64,000 nt of DNA from Novosphingobium hassiacum (GTDB lineage: Bacteria; Pseudomonadota; Alphaproteobacteria; Sphingomonadales; Sphingomonadaceae). The stretch is taken from contig NZ_JACICY010000002.1 in assembly GCF_014196055.1 (NCBI RefSeq), forward strand, positions 1 through 64,000, written 5' to 3'. A model generated the notes under the pieces. The model searched no databases, was not told the DNA's origin, and was given only the letters and a program-made list of their open reading frames with translations. Positions 1 through 8,672 of the stretch are shown here, in pieces; position 1 is the stretch's first letter, and each line of letters starts with the position of its first letter. Position numbers and translations under genes: made by a program.

Positions 1-59
1 CGCCCCGTTTTCTCCCCCGGTTTTGTCTATTGGTTTTTTCCCCCAACCCAACCAAACCC

Positions 60-118
<59 letters not shown>

Positions 119-192
119 CGAACGCCAGTACGGACGCGCGGCCTTGCCGCGCTCCCCCTCCCCCAGCCCCTCCCCGCCGGGGAGGGGGGCAA

Positions 193-1257
193 GTGAGCAT
201 ATCCGACACCCGCCTGGGCCACCTGACGCACCGCTTCGCCGAACTCGAAGCGCGGCTCGCCTCCGGCACGCTCGAGGGCGCGGACTTCATTGCTGCCAGC
301 CGCGACTATGCGGAACTCGAACCCGTCGCGCGCATCGCGCAGGAGATTGCCGCGATGCGCGGCGAACTGGCCAGCCTTGCCGCGATGGATGACCCCGACA
401 TGCGTGAGATGGCGGATGAGGAACTCTCCCGCATCCGCGCCCAACTGCCCGAGGCCGAACACCGCCTCGCCATTGCCATGCTGCCGCGCGATGCGGCAGA
501 CGTGCGCCCGGCCATGCTCGAAATCCGCGCGGGCACCGGGGGCGATGAGGCCGCGCTGTTCGCCGCCGACCTGTTCCGCATGTACGAGAAGTACGCGGCC
601 GAGCAGGGCTGGCGGGTCGAAGTCGTCTCGGTCAACGCCAGCGACATCGGCGGCTACAAGGAAGTGGTCGCCAACGTCACCGGCAACGGCGTGTTCGCCA
701 AGCTCAAGTTCGAAAGCGGCGTCCACCGTGTGCAGCGCGTGCCCGTCACCGAAAGCGGCGGGCGCATCCACACCTCGGCCGCGACCGTCGCGGTCCTGCC
801 CGAACCCGATGAGGTCGATGTGCGGATCGAGGACAAGGATCTGAAGATCGACGTCTATCGCGCGAGCGGCGCGGGCGGACAGCATGTGAACACGACCGAT
901 TCGGCGGTTCGCATCACCCATTTGCCCACCGGCACGGTTGTCACCTGCCAGGACGGACGCAGCCAGCACAAGAACAAGGACAAGGCGATGCAGGTTCTGC
1001 GCGCCCGCCTGTTCGAGGCGCAGCGCGATGCCGCACAGGGCGAGGAGGCTGAGGCGCGCAAGGCGATGGTCGGAAGCGGCGATCGCTCCGAACGCATCCG
1101 CACCTACAACTTCCCTCAGGGCCGCGTGACCGATCACCGCATCAACCTGACGCTCCACCGGTTGCCCGAAGTGCTCGAAGGCACGGGCCTGGCCGAACTG
1201 ATCGACGCGCTGATCGCCGAGGATCAGGCCAAACGGCTGGCTTCGATGGATGGGTGA
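193..1257 (+). CDS. prfA: Peptide chain release factor 1
   Basis: Recognises UAA/UAG in the ribosomal A site and triggers peptidyl-tRNA hydrolysis. The 354-residue length is normal for RF1. The stop-codon-reading tripeptide is P184-V185-T186 in the [15 protein letters not shown] context, the PxT class that marks RF1 rather than RF2. The catalytic GGQ is G228-G229-Q230, the methylation target of PrmC, which is encoded next. I chose the GTG at 193, which follows a GGAGGGG-like purine run at 181-189 and gives a standard N-terminus ([20 protein letters not shown]). The upstream purine run is part of a small palindrome (about 167-187) related to the dispersed GGGAGGGG repeats. Confidence 0.96.
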   Translation: MSISDTRLGHLTHRFAELEARLASGTLEGADFIAASRDYAELEPVARIAQEIAAMRGELASLAAMDDPDMREMADEELSRIRAQLPEAEHRLAIAMLPRDAADVRPAMLEIRAGTGGDEAALFAADLFRMYEKYAAEQGWRVEVVSVNASDIGGYKEVVANVTGNGVFAKLKFESGVHRVQRVPVTESGGRIHTSAATVAVLPEPDEVDVRIEDKDLKIDVYRASGAGGQHVNTTDSAVRITHLPTGTVVTCQDGRSQHKNKDKAMQVLRARLFEAQRDAAQGEEAEARKAMVGSGDRSERIRTYNFPQGRVTDHRINLTLHRLPEVLEGTGLAELIDALIAEDQAKRLASMDG

Positions 1258-1273
1258 GATCAGTCATCCCATG

Positions 1274-1361
1274 CCGCTCCCCCGCGCAGGCGGGGGCCTC
1301 GGGCACAACGCGATAGCTCTCGACAATTCGGCCCGAGGCCCCCGCCTGCGCGGGGGAGCGG
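1274..1361. repeat. Perfect 31-bp inverted repeat (REP-like) between prfA and prmC
   Basis: The arms 1274-1304 and 1331-1361 are exact reverse complements, separated by 26 bp. Each arm also contains an internal palindrome (CCCCCGC..GCGGGGG). A single related unit occurs at about 8512-8540. The repeat fills nearly the whole prfA-prmC gap and ends 10 bp before the prmC GTG; its right arm carries GGGGGAG (1352-1358), the only Shine-Dalgarno-like sequence available to prmC. Confidence 0.9.
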
Positions 1362-1371
1362 TACTTTTTTG

Positions 1372-2235
1372 GTGACCGTCGCCCAAGCCCTGCGCGATGC
1401 GACCGCGCGTCTCGCCGCCACCAGTGATACCGCGCGGCTCGATGCCGAAGTCCTCATGGCCCACGCGCTGGGTTGCACACGCTCGGACCTGTTGCTGCGC
1501 CACATGACCGGCGAGGTGCCCCCCGGTTTTGCCGCGCTGGTCGAGCGCCGCTTGGGCCATGAACCCGTCGCCTACATTACCGGCTCGCAGGAGTTCTATG
1601 GCCTCGACCTTACCGTCAGCCCCGCCGTGCTGATCCCGCGCGGCGACAGCGAGACGCTGATCGACGCCGCCCGCGAGGCCTTTGCAGACGCAACGCCCCA
1701 ACGTGTTCTCGACCTCGGCACCGGCTCGGGCGCTTTGCTGCTGGCGGCGGCAACGCTCTGGCCGCAAGCCGAAGCCATCGGGATCGAGCGCTCGCCCGAT
1801 GCCCTGGCCGTGGCTACAGCCAATGGAAGACGCCACGCCCCGCATGCGCAATTCATCGCCGGCGACTGGACGCTCCCGAACTGGAGCGCCGCGCTTGGCA
1901 GGTTCGACCTCGTCCTCGCAAATCCACCCTATGTCGAGGACGCCGCAGACCTTGCCCCCTCGGTCCGCGCGCACGAGCCTGCACAGGCGCTGTTCGCAGG
2001 CCCCGATGGCCTCGACGATTACCGCGCGCTCATCCCGCAAATCCCTGGATTGCTGAGCGTCTGCGGCATCGCCATGATCGAGATCGGCTGGACGCAAACC
2101 GAGGCCGTCATCGCCCTCGCGCAAGCCGCTGGCCTCACTGCGAAGCTGCACCACGACCTCGGTGGACGCCCTCGCGCTATCGAAATGGCAGATCCTCGCA
2201 ATAAAGCACTTGGCAAGGCGGATTTGCGCGACTAA
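1372..2235 (+). CDS. prmC: Protein-(glutamine-N5) methyltransferase, release factor-specific (HemK)
   Basis: SAM-dependent enzyme that N5-methylates the glutamine of the GGQ motif in release factors. It has an N-terminal helical domain, then a Rossmann methyltransferase with the SAM loop LDLGTGSGALLLA and the catalytic NPPY at N184-Y187. At 287 residues it is family length. I start at GTG 1372 (VTVAQALRDATARLAA), because the TTG one codon earlier does not match family N-termini. The pairing with prfA fits its substrate. Its likely ribosome-binding site lies within the inverted repeat, so mRNA folding could affect translation. Confidence 0.93.
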   Translation: MTVAQALRDATARLAATSDTARLDAEVLMAHALGCTRSDLLLRHMTGEVPPGFAALVERRLGHEPVAYITGSQEFYGLDLTVSPAVLIPRGDSETLIDAAREAFADATPQRVLDLGTGSGALLLAAATLWPQAEAIGIERSPDALAVATANGRRHAPHAQFIAGDWTLPNWSAALGRFDLVLANPPYVEDAADLAPSVRAHEPAQALFAGPDGLDDYRALIPQIPGLLSVCGIAMIEIGWTQTEAVIALAQAAGLTAKLHHDLGGRPRAIEMADPRNKALGKADLRD

Positions 2236-2486
2236 TTATGAATTCTGGCAGGGGACGGATGAAGGCTTCCCGTCCCGGCCAACTCCACCATGTGCAGGGA
2301 TGAACGGCCACAGGGGCCGGGACGAGCGCAGATGCTGGGAACCCCGATTCGCCCATCGTTGAACGTAGGGCGAGCCGGTGGCGGAGGGCTTCGCGGCAGA
2401 AAGATTGCAGGTACGGCGGATTGCCCGCCAACATCGATACAAACCTGCAATTCATGAGGGCCGCCCCATTTAAGGAAGTGCCTGAG

Positions 2487-3509
2487 TTGAATAACAACAA
2501 TCGTGGTAACAACCGCCGTCGCGGGCGCAGCAATAACGGTCGCCCGCAGAACGGTGGAGGACAGCAGCTCAACCGGATCGACAGTCGTGCGCGGGGCAAT
2601 GCCCCCCAGATGCTGGAGAAGTACCGCAAGCTCGCGCAGGACGCCCATCTCAATGGCGACCGCGTGCAGGCCGAGTATTACCTGCAGTTCGCCGATCATT
2701 ATTTCCGCGTGACCGCCGACAGCCGCGTCCGCCAGGAAGATCAGCGCACCCGCCCCCCCGGTCCCAACGGCGAACGCTGGCAGGAACAGGAAGGCGAGGA
2801 CGACGCAGGCGATTTCAGCGTCGAGGGCGATTTCGCCGCATTCGACCGCGCCCCCTCGCGTCAGGAACGCGAAGCCCGTGACGAACGTCCCCGCGATGAT
2901 CGTCAACGTGAGGACCGGCCCCGCGACGATCGCCCCCGGGACGATCGCCAGCGCAACGACCGTCCACGCAACGATCGCCCCCGTGAGGATCGCCCCCGTG
3001 AAGACCGTCCCCGTGAGGACCGTCCGCGCGTAGAACGTGTCAGTGACGAGCGGCCGCGTGAGGAACGTCCCCGCGACGATCAGCCTCGTGAAGATCGCCC
3101 ACGGCGTATCAAGCGTGAGCGCGAAGCGGAGAACCCCGTCGTTGCTGAAGCACCAGTTCCCGGCGAAGGCGTCCCCGCCATCGAGGGTGAACCGATTGCC
3201 GACGCCAGCGACAACCCGTTCGTGCGCGAAAACCGTGGCACGCGCGGCCTGCGTCCACGCAACGAAAAGCGCCAGCGGCCCGCGCCGTCTACCGACGACG
3301 CACCTGCAACGTTCGATCCGTCGAGCTTGCCGCCGTCGATCAGCCTGCGCGCCGAACCTGAACCCAAGACCGCTCCTGCCCCTGCTCCCGCTGCCGCTCC
3401 TGTGGTGGCTCCAGCGCCGGTAGCCGAAGATGCGCCACCTGCGCCCAAGAAGCGCGGCCGTCCACGCAAGAACCCCTTGCCTGAACCAGCCGCGCCGGTT
3501 GAAGGCTAA
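2487..3509 (+). CDS. DUF4167 domain protein with Arg/Asp-rich repeats and AT-hook-like tail
   Basis: The N-terminal ~85 residues (NNNNRGNNRRRGRS, then the helical MLEKYRKLAQDAHLNGDR and YYLQFADHYFRV) match the DUF4167 family of alphaproteobacteria, whose function is unknown. Residues ~130-215 are a low-complexity series of RPREDRP/RPRDDRQ repeats. The tail is Ala/Pro-rich and ends with KKRGRPRKNP, which resembles an AT-hook. I prefer TTG 2487: AAGGAAG at 2472-2478 lies 8 nt upstream, and it gives the usual start rich in Asn/Arg. Charge and composition suggest RNA or DNA binding (inference). Product 340 aa. Confidence 0.82.
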   Translation: MNNNNRGNNRRRGRSNNGRPQNGGGQQLNRIDSRARGNAPQMLEKYRKLAQDAHLNGDRVQAEYYLQFADHYFRVTADSRVRQEDQRTRPPGPNGERWQEQEGEDDAGDFSVEGDFAAFDRAPSRQEREARDERPRDDRQREDRPRDDRPRDDRQRNDRPRNDRPREDRPREDRPREDRPRVERVSDERPREERPRDDQPREDRPRRIKREREAENPVVAEAPVPGEGVPAIEGEPIADASDNPFVRENRGTRGLRPRNEKRQRPAPSTDDAPATFDPSSLPPSISLRAEPEPKTAPAPAPAAAPVVAPAPVAEDAPPAPKKRGRPRKNPLPEPAAPVEG

Positions 3510-3519
3510 GCTCATGGCA

Positions 3520-3549
3520 CAGGGGCTGGCCGCTTGCGGTCGGCCCCTG
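3520..3549 (+). terminator. Possible terminator hairpin after the DUF4167 gene
   Basis: CAGGGGC (3520-3526) pairs with GCCCCTG (3543-3549), with partial pairing continuing inside around a TTGC loop. No clear T-run follows, so it could be a weak or factor-dependent stop before lnt at 3571. Confidence 0.45.
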
Positions 3550-3570
3550 CGCACCCCATAGCAGGCGCGC

Positions 3571-5154
3571 ATGTCACGCTCCCGCCCGCTCCTCCGCCCC
3601 CATCTTCTGACCATCGTCGCCGGCGCGCTTGCCGCCTGCGGTTTCGAGCCGCTCCGGCTCTGGCCGCTGACGCTGGTTGCACTCGCGTTCCTGCTTCACC
3701 GCGTCTATGCGGCGAAAAGCTGGCGGCAGGCGCTGCTGACCGGCTGGCTGTTCGGGCTGGGCCTGTTCACCATCGGCAACAGCTGGATCGCCACCGCCTT
3801 CACCTATCAAGCCGAAATGCCCGCGTGGCTGGGCTGGATCGCGGTCGTCCTGCTCGCAGTCTATCTCGCGGCCTATCCGGCTCTGGCGACGCTGGGCGCG
3901 TGGTGGCTCGGCCGATCGCGCCGCGCGGCATTGCTTCCCGCACTGGCCGGATGCTGGATCATTGCCGAATGGCTGCGGTCATGGGTGTTCACCGGGTTTT
4001 CGTGGAACCCGCTGGCGATGGTCACGCTGGGCGGGTTCGAACGGCCCGGCCTCGCGCTGCTGTCGCAATGGACCGGCACTTACGCGCTCTCGGGCCTGGT
4101 CGTGCTGTTCGGCGGCTGGTGGCTCTTCGCGTGGCGCGCGTGGGCCAAGGGTCAGCGATGGGGCGCTGCGGCTTATGCGATCGGCCCTGCGCTGCTGATG
4201 GTCCTGCCCCTCCCGAACGCGATACTTGGCCATCAGCGCGTCGAGGGAACCTTGCCCTACACGCTGGTCCAGCCGGACATCCGCCAGGAGCTGCTCAACG
4301 ATCCCGCCAACTTCGAAAACCAGTTCCGCAAGACCGCCGCCCTTTCGCTACACCGCGCGCCGGGTGCGCGGCGCATCCTGCTCTGGCCCGAAAGCGGCGT
4401 GCCCGATTTCCTGCGGCCGGGCTATCCCCGCTTCTGGTACGAGGAAACCACGTACGCCGCCGACCCGATTCTGGCGCGTGAGCGGATCGGCCGCGTGGCA
4501 GGCCCCGGCAGCCTGCTGCTGACCGGCACGACCGACCTCGCCATGCGGGGGCAGAACGTGGCTGGCGCGTACAATGTCGTTACCGCGCTCGACAGCACCG
4601 GCGCGATCCTCGGCAGCTACGCCAAGGCACACCTCGTGCCTTATGGCGAATACCTGCCGATGCGCGAGATCCTCGAACCGCTGGGCCTGTCGCGATTGGT
4701 CGCGGGTAGCATCGATTTCCTCAGCGGTCCCGGCGCGCGCACGATCGACTATGGCCCGTACGGCAAAGCCGGCGTCCAGATCTGCTACGAGATCATCTTC
4801 TCAGGGCAAGTCGTCGACCGCGCCCATCGCCCCGACTACATCTTCAATCCCTCGAACGACGGCTGGTTCGGCACCGCGGGGCCACCGCAGCACCTCGCGC
4901 AGGCCCGCATGCGCGCAATAGAGGAAGGCCTTCCGGTCCTGCGCTCGACAACCACCGGGATCAGCGCGGTGATCGATGCCGACGGCGTAGTGCGAGCTTT
5001 CCTGCCGCAACAGCGCGCCGGGCGTCTCGACGGCATGGTCCCCCCGGCGCACCCGCCCACGCTGTTCGCGCGGACGGGCAATGCGCTGGCGCTTGTCTGG
5101 GCGACAGTTCTTCTTGTCATCGCACTGGTTGCCACAACCGCTCGGAGACGCTAA
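3571..5154 (+). CDS. lnt: Apolipoprotein N-acyltransferase
   Basis: Inner-membrane enzyme that adds the third acyl chain to the N-terminal cysteine of lipoproteins. The first ~210 residues hold several membrane segments, and a nitrilase-type domain follows. The catalytic triad is visible as E274 (WPESGVPDF), K352 (YAKAHLVPYGEYLPM) and C405 (GVQICYEIIF). A last hydrophobic segment (ALALVWATVLLVIALVAT) anchors the C-terminus. At 527 residues it is normal length. Probable lipoproteins in this window (8673-8870 and 36927-37334) would be substrates. Confidence 0.94.
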   Translation: MSRSRPLLRPHLLTIVAGALAACGFEPLRLWPLTLVALAFLLHRVYAAKSWRQALLTGWLFGLGLFTIGNSWIATAFTYQAEMPAWLGWIAVVLLAVYLAAYPALATLGAWWLGRSRRAALLPALAGCWIIAEWLRSWVFTGFSWNPLAMVTLGGFERPGLALLSQWTGTYALSGLVVLFGGWWLFAWRAWAKGQRWGAAAYAIGPALLMVLPLPNAILGHQRVEGTLPYTLVQPDIRQELLNDPANFENQFRKTAALSLHRAPGARRILLWPESGVPDFLRPGYPRFWYEETTYAADPILARERIGRVAGPGSLLLTGTTDLAMRGQNVAGAYNVVTALDSTGAILGSYAKAHLVPYGEYLPMREILEPLGLSRLVAGSIDFLSGPGARTIDYGPYGKAGVQICYEIIFSGQVVDRAHRPDYIFNPSNDGWFGTAGPPQHLAQARMRAIEEGLPVLRSTTTGISAVIDADGVVRAFLPQQRAGRLDGMVPPAHPPTLFARTGNALALVWATVLLVIALVATTARRR

Positions 5155-5164
5155 GCGAAGGGCC

Positions 5165-5184
5165 ACATAAAGGTTTCTTTATAT
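5165..5184 (+). promoter_or_regulatory. Dyad ATAAAG-N4-CTTTAT upstream of metK
   Basis: ATAAAG (5167-5172) and CTTTAT (5177-5182) form a perfect 6-bp dyad with a 4-bp spacer, 47 bp before the metK ATG. It stands out in a GC-rich leader. Dyads of this type are plausible sites for ArsR-family methionine-cycle regulators such as SahR; this assignment is inference. No SAM riboswitch class was recognised. Confidence 0.5.
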
Positions 5185-5228
5185 CGGCCCGGCCCTGTAG
5201 ACGGCCCGTTCCCTAAGAAGGATCGCCA

Positions 5229-6434
5229 ATGCGCAGCGACTACCTGTTTACCTCCGAATCCGTTTCCGAAGGCCATCCTGACAAAGTCTCCGACCAGATC
5301 AGTGACGCTATCGTCGATCTGTTCCTGTCGAAGGACCCCGAGGCGCGCATCGCGTGCGAAACCCTGACCACGACCCAGCTCGTCGTGCTGGCCGGAGAAA
5401 TTCGCTGCAAGGGCGTCTACGAAGACGGCGCATGGGCACCGGGTGCGCAGGATGAAATCGAGAAGGCCGTGCGCGATACGGTCAAGCGTATCGGGTACGA
5501 ACAGGACGGATTCCACTGGGAAAAGCTTGAATTCATCAACCGCCTCCACGGCCAGTCGGCGCACATCGCGCAGGGCGTCGATGCGGCTGACAACAAGGAT
5601 GAAGGCGCCGGCGATCAGGGCATCATGTTCGGTTATGCGACCGACGAGACCCCCGACCTGATGCCTGCGACGCTCTATTACAGCCACAAGATCCTCGAGC
5701 GCATGGCCGCCGACCGTCACTCGGGCGCAGCGCCGTTCCTTGAGCCTGACGCCAAGAGCCAGGTCACGCTGCGCTACGAAGGTTCGCTGCCGGTGGCCGC
5801 AACCGCCGTGGTCGTCTCGACCCAGCACGCGCCCGGCTATGACGAGGGCGACAAGGAAGCCGAACTGCACGCTTATGTGAAGCGTGTGATTGCCGACGTG
5901 ATCCCGCCAGTGCTGCTGCGCGAGACGACCTACTACATCAACCCGACCGGCTCGTTCGAGATCGGTGGCCCCGATGGCGACGCAGGCCTGACCGGGCGCA
6001 AGATCATCGTCGACACCTACGGCGGCGCTTCGCCCCACGGCGGCGGCGCGTTCTCGGGCAAGGACCCGACCAAGGTTGATCGCTCGGCGGCCTACATCAC
6101 CCGCTATCTGGCCAAGAACGTGGTTGCCGCAGGCCTTGCCACGCGCTGCACGATCCAGATCGCCTATGCCATCGGCGTGTCACAGCCGCTGTCGCTCTAT
6201 GTCGATACGCACGACACCGGCACCATCGGTGACGACAAGATCGAAGCTGCGATCAAGGGAATCACCAAGCTGGGCGGCCTGACGCCACGCGCGATCCGCA
6301 CCCACCTCGGTCTCAACAAGCCGATCTACCAGCCGACCGCTGCTTATGGCCACTTCGGACGCAAGCCCACGGGCGACTTCTTCCCGTGGGAACGCACCGA
6401 TCTGGTCGAGGACCTGAAGGCGGCCCTCGCCTGA
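5229..6434 (+). CDS. metK: S-adenosylmethionine synthetase
   Basis: Makes SAM from methionine and ATP; works as a cytosolic oligomer. At 401 residues it shows the family signatures: N-terminal [29 protein letters not shown] (methionine/ATP site) and the P-loop-like [19 protein letters not shown]. The alphaproteobacterial-type insert [20 protein letters not shown] is present. An AGAAGGA sequence sits just upstream of ATG 5229. A dyad at 5167-5182 probably controls it, and a terminator follows. Confidence 0.97.
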   Translation: MRSDYLFTSESVSEGHPDKVSDQISDAIVDLFLSKDPEARIACETLTTTQLVVLAGEIRCKGVYEDGAWAPGAQDEIEKAVRDTVKRIGYEQDGFHWEKLEFINRLHGQSAHIAQGVDAADNKDEGAGDQGIMFGYATDETPDLMPATLYYSHKILERMAADRHSGAAPFLEPDAKSQVTLRYEGSLPVAATAVVVSTQHAPGYDEGDKEAELHAYVKRVIADVIPPVLLRETTYYINPTGSFEIGGPDGDAGLTGRKIIVDTYGGASPHGGGAFSGKDPTKVDRSAAYITRYLAKNVVAAGLATRCTIQIAYAIGVSQPLSLYVDTHDTGTIGDDKIEAAIKGITKLGGLTPRAIRTHLGLNKPIYQPTAAYGHFGRKPTGDFFPWERTDLVEDLKAALA

Positions 6435-6461
6435 TCCGGTAGCACGATTGCTGCAAGTTTT

Positions 6462-6500
6462 GGCGGCCCGCTTCCATGGGGAGGCGGGCCGTTTGCTTGT
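6462..6500 (+). terminator. Rho-independent terminator of metK
   Basis: CGGCCCGC (6464-6471) pairs with GCGGGCCG (6484-6491) across a 12-nt loop, followed by the T-rich TTTGCTTGTT. It lies about 30 bp after the metK stop, and separates metK from the lysozyme gene. Confidence 0.75.
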
Positions 6501-6571
6501 TGGGTTACATCTCGTCTTTCCTACAGTTCCGTATCTGCGCCAGCACCATGGCTTTTGGCGGAGTGTGGCGG

Positions 6572-7198
6572 ATGCGCGAAATTACCCCCCGGATTGCCCT
6601 CGAACTGATCGCCCACGAAGGTATCGTCACCGAGGCTTACAAGGACAGCGTCGGCGTATGGACGTGGAGCGTCGGCGTGACCGACGCCTCGGGCCACAAG
6701 GTTTTCCCGCGCTACAAGGATAAGCCGCAGCCGCTTGAACACTGCATCGGTGTATACTTGTGGCTGCTGCGCGAGAAATACCTGCCGACCGTGCTCGCCG
6801 CATTCGGCCCGCACGATCCGACCGAGGCCGAACTGGGCGCCGCACTGTCGTTTCACTGGAATACCGGCGCGATTGCCCGCGCAAGCTGGATCGGGCGATT
6901 TGTCGCAGGCGATATGGCAGGCGCACGCAAGGCCATGCTCGACTGGGCGCGCCCTGCCTCATTGCTCGCGCGGCGCAAGAAGGAGCAGGCGCTGTTCTTC
7001 GATGGCAAGTGGTGTCAGGACGGCAATGCGGTCGTCTACAGGGTTGCCAAGCCTTCCTACCAGCCGTCAGGCGGCAAACGCGTGGATGTCCGCGCATTGG
7101 TCGAGGGGCTGTTCACCACCGCAGCACCCGGGCCTGCACTAACTCTGACACCTGCGCCAGAAAGAGCGCGCACATGGTTCGACCGTCTGTTCGACTGA
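6572..7198 (+). CDS. T4-type lysozyme (glycoside hydrolase 24, endolysin-like)
   Basis: Predicted muramidase that cleaves the MurNAc-GlcNAc bond of peptidoglycan. E16, D25 and T31 (AHEGIVTEAYKDSVGVWTW) reproduce the E-8x-D-5x-T catalytic spacing of phage T4 lysozyme exactly. I start at ATG 6572, 8 nt after GGAG; an upstream in-frame ATG at 6548 has no ribosome-binding site, and longer versions would run into the metK terminator. No signal peptide is seen. Residues after ~150 form a family-atypical tail. No holin, spanin or other phage gene is nearby, so it is either a domesticated endolysin or a prophage remnant. Product 208 aa. Confidence 0.85.
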   Translation: MREITPRIALELIAHEGIVTEAYKDSVGVWTWSVGVTDASGHKVFPRYKDKPQPLEHCIGVYLWLLREKYLPTVLAAFGPHDPTEAELGAALSFHWNTGAIARASWIGRFVAGDMAGARKAMLDWARPASLLARRKKEQALFFDGKWCQDGNAVVYRVAKPSYQPSGGKRVDVRALVEGLFTTAAPGPALTLTPAPERARTWFDRLFD

Positions 7199-7490
7199 CC
7201 TCACGCCCCCCAGATAGCCGAACAGGAGCCCGCCCACCTCGCGCACCTGCCTCTCCTCCACACCCGAGAGTTCGCGCCTGCCTGGGGCGAACTGGCCCTG
7301 ACCGATCGATTGAAGTCCAGCGCCAACCCCTGCCGCGCCGCGTTCGATTATTAAAAAGTGAGTTCCCGCCTTATCGCCAGCCCGCGCGGCAGACGCGGCA
7401 AGTCGTTGAAAATCGCACTTTCCGCGCAAATCGTGATGCGGTACCTTATGTTAAAGGCGCATAAACCAGGTTCAGGGTAAGGCATTTGGC

Positions 7491-8459
7491 ATGAAGTTCC
7501 GCACCGCAAGGATCATCGCTGCGCTCCTGACCGCGGCCCCGGCGCTGGTTGCCACCGTTCCTGCGGTCCAGAGCCGCGCGCCGACAACCCTGCAAAGCCA
7601 GCGCGACCTCATCGTTCAAAGCCAGGTTGCCGCGATCGCCGCCGAAGGGCGCGGTCGAATCGGCGTTGCCGCTATGGATCTGGACGGCGGCGGGCAGATC
7701 TTCGTCAATGGCGACATGCCCTTCCCGATGGCCAGCACCGCCAAGATCGCGGTAGCCGCCACCTTCCTCGAACAGGTCGAGAAGGGCACTTACCGTCTCG
7801 ACCAGCAGTTCCCGATGATGATCCGGGTGCGTGAAACCGGCGGAGTGAACCCCGAAGCACCGCTGCGCGCTGGCACGATCATGACCGCGCAAAGCCTGAT
7901 GGAACTGATGATCACCCGCAGCAACAACGAGGCGACGGACGGGCTGATCACGGCGGTCGGCGGCTTCCACAACGTCAACAACTGGCTGACTCGCAACGGG
8001 ATCATGGGCCAGCGTCTCGATCACACGATGGCAACGCTGGTCCGCGACGATGGTAAGGTCGATCCTGCCCGCGTGATCGACACCCGCACTTCGAGCACGC
8101 CGCGCGCAATGCTGGCGCTGCTGGCCGCGATCGATCGCGGCGGAGTGCTAAGCCCTGAAAGTCGCGCAGTCCTGCTCGATACGATGACCCGCACCAGCAC
8201 CGGCAAGACCCGCATCCGTTCGGGCGTTCCCGCAGGTACGCTGGTTGCGCACAAAACCGGCACGCTCTGGGGCGTTACCGACGACGTCGGCATCATCCGC
8301 CTGCCCGATGGCCGCCATCTGGCGGTCGCGTTCTTCGTCACCGGGCCTGAAGGCCATGCTGCGCATGCCCAGCTGATCGGCCGGATGACCCGCGCGATCT
8401 ACGACGGCTACAGCGCCCCGATGGCCGCAAACACGCAGGACCTCGTCCGCCGCCGCTGA
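7491..8459 (+). CDS. Exported class A beta-lactamase-like serine hydrolase
   Basis: Penicilloyl-serine-transferase fold. The signal peptide is roughly MKFRTARIIAALLTAAPALV. The SxxK motif is S82-T-A-K85 (MASTAKIAV), the second motif is S144-N145-N146 where class A enzymes normally have SDN, and the KTG box is K255-T-G257 (AHKTGTLWGV). The DTTTP-like segment is IDTRTSSTPRAM. The omega-loop ExxLN that carries the deacylating glutamate of true class A beta-lactamases is not visible: VRDDGKVDPARV stands there instead. Activity could be slow lactamase, DD-peptidase/esterase or penicillin binding. Substrate unknown. Confidence 0.85.
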   Translation: MKFRTARIIAALLTAAPALVATVPAVQSRAPTTLQSQRDLIVQSQVAAIAAEGRGRIGVAAMDLDGGGQIFVNGDMPFPMASTAKIAVAATFLEQVEKGTYRLDQQFPMMIRVRETGGVNPEAPLRAGTIMTAQSLMELMITRSNNEATDGLITAVGGFHNVNNWLTRNGIMGQRLDHTMATLVRDDGKVDPARVIDTRTSSTPRAMLALLAAIDRGGVLSPESRAVLLDTMTRTSTGKTRIRSGVPAGTLVAHKTGTLWGVTDDVGIIRLPDGRHLAVAFFVTGPEGHAAHAQLIGRMTRAIYDGYSAPMAANTQDLVRRR

Positions 8460-8511
8460 TCCTTGGCGTAGCCGCCCGGCGGCCGCCAATCACCGACCGC
8501 AATTGCTCTGC

Positions 8512-8540
8512 TCCCCCGCGAAGGCGGGGGCCTCAGGCCG
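8512..8540. repeat. Single REP-like unit of the prfA-prmC repeat family
   Basis: GCTCCCCCGCGAAGGCGGGG followed by GCCTCAGG matches one arm of the 1274-1361 repeat with a few substitutions, including the internal CCCCCGC/GCGGGGG hairpin. It sits in the 3' gap between the beta-lactamase-like gene and the convergent small lipoprotein gene. Confidence 0.7.
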
Positions 8541-8602
8541 AACGCGAACCCCTCGGCGCATGCGATTCCCGCACGTCGTTCGAACAGAAGTCGTTCGCAC
8601 AG

Positions 8603-8640
8603 AAAAAGGGGCGTGGCCCGTAAGGACCACACCCCTTTAA
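8603..8640 (-). terminator. Rho-independent terminator of the small lipoprotein gene
   Basis: On the minus strand AAAGGGGTGTGG (complement of 8627-8638) pairs with CCACGCCCCTTT (complement of 8605-8616), and a T-run follows. It lies 32 bp downstream of the minus-strand stop at 8673. Confidence 0.8.
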
Positions 8641-8672
8641 TTCCTGATATAACCTGCTCTTGCGAGCGGAGA

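Noticed and set aside
2236..2486. Possible structured RNA upstream of the DUF4167 gene (GGGACGG/CCGTCCC and CGGCC/GGCCG hairpins)
   Set aside because: It folds locally but does not match RNase P, tmRNA, 4.5S, 6S RNA or a riboswitch that I know; evidence is too weak for an RNA gene call.
2880..3110. Tandem repeats suggesting a CRISPR array
   Set aside because: Units are short, imperfect and in frame, encoding the Arg/Asp repeats of the DUF4167 protein; there are no spacers or cas genes.
2232..3614. Long minus-strand open frame (~460 codons) opposite the DUF4167 gene
   Set aside because: It mirrors the repetitive GC-rich coding strand, has no start signal or family motif, and the plus strand carries a clear DUF4167 domain with a good ribosome-binding site.
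5155..5228. SAM riboswitch in the metK leader
   Set aside because: The 74-bp leader is too short and lacks the SAM-II or SAM/SAH conserved cores; only the small dyad is notable.
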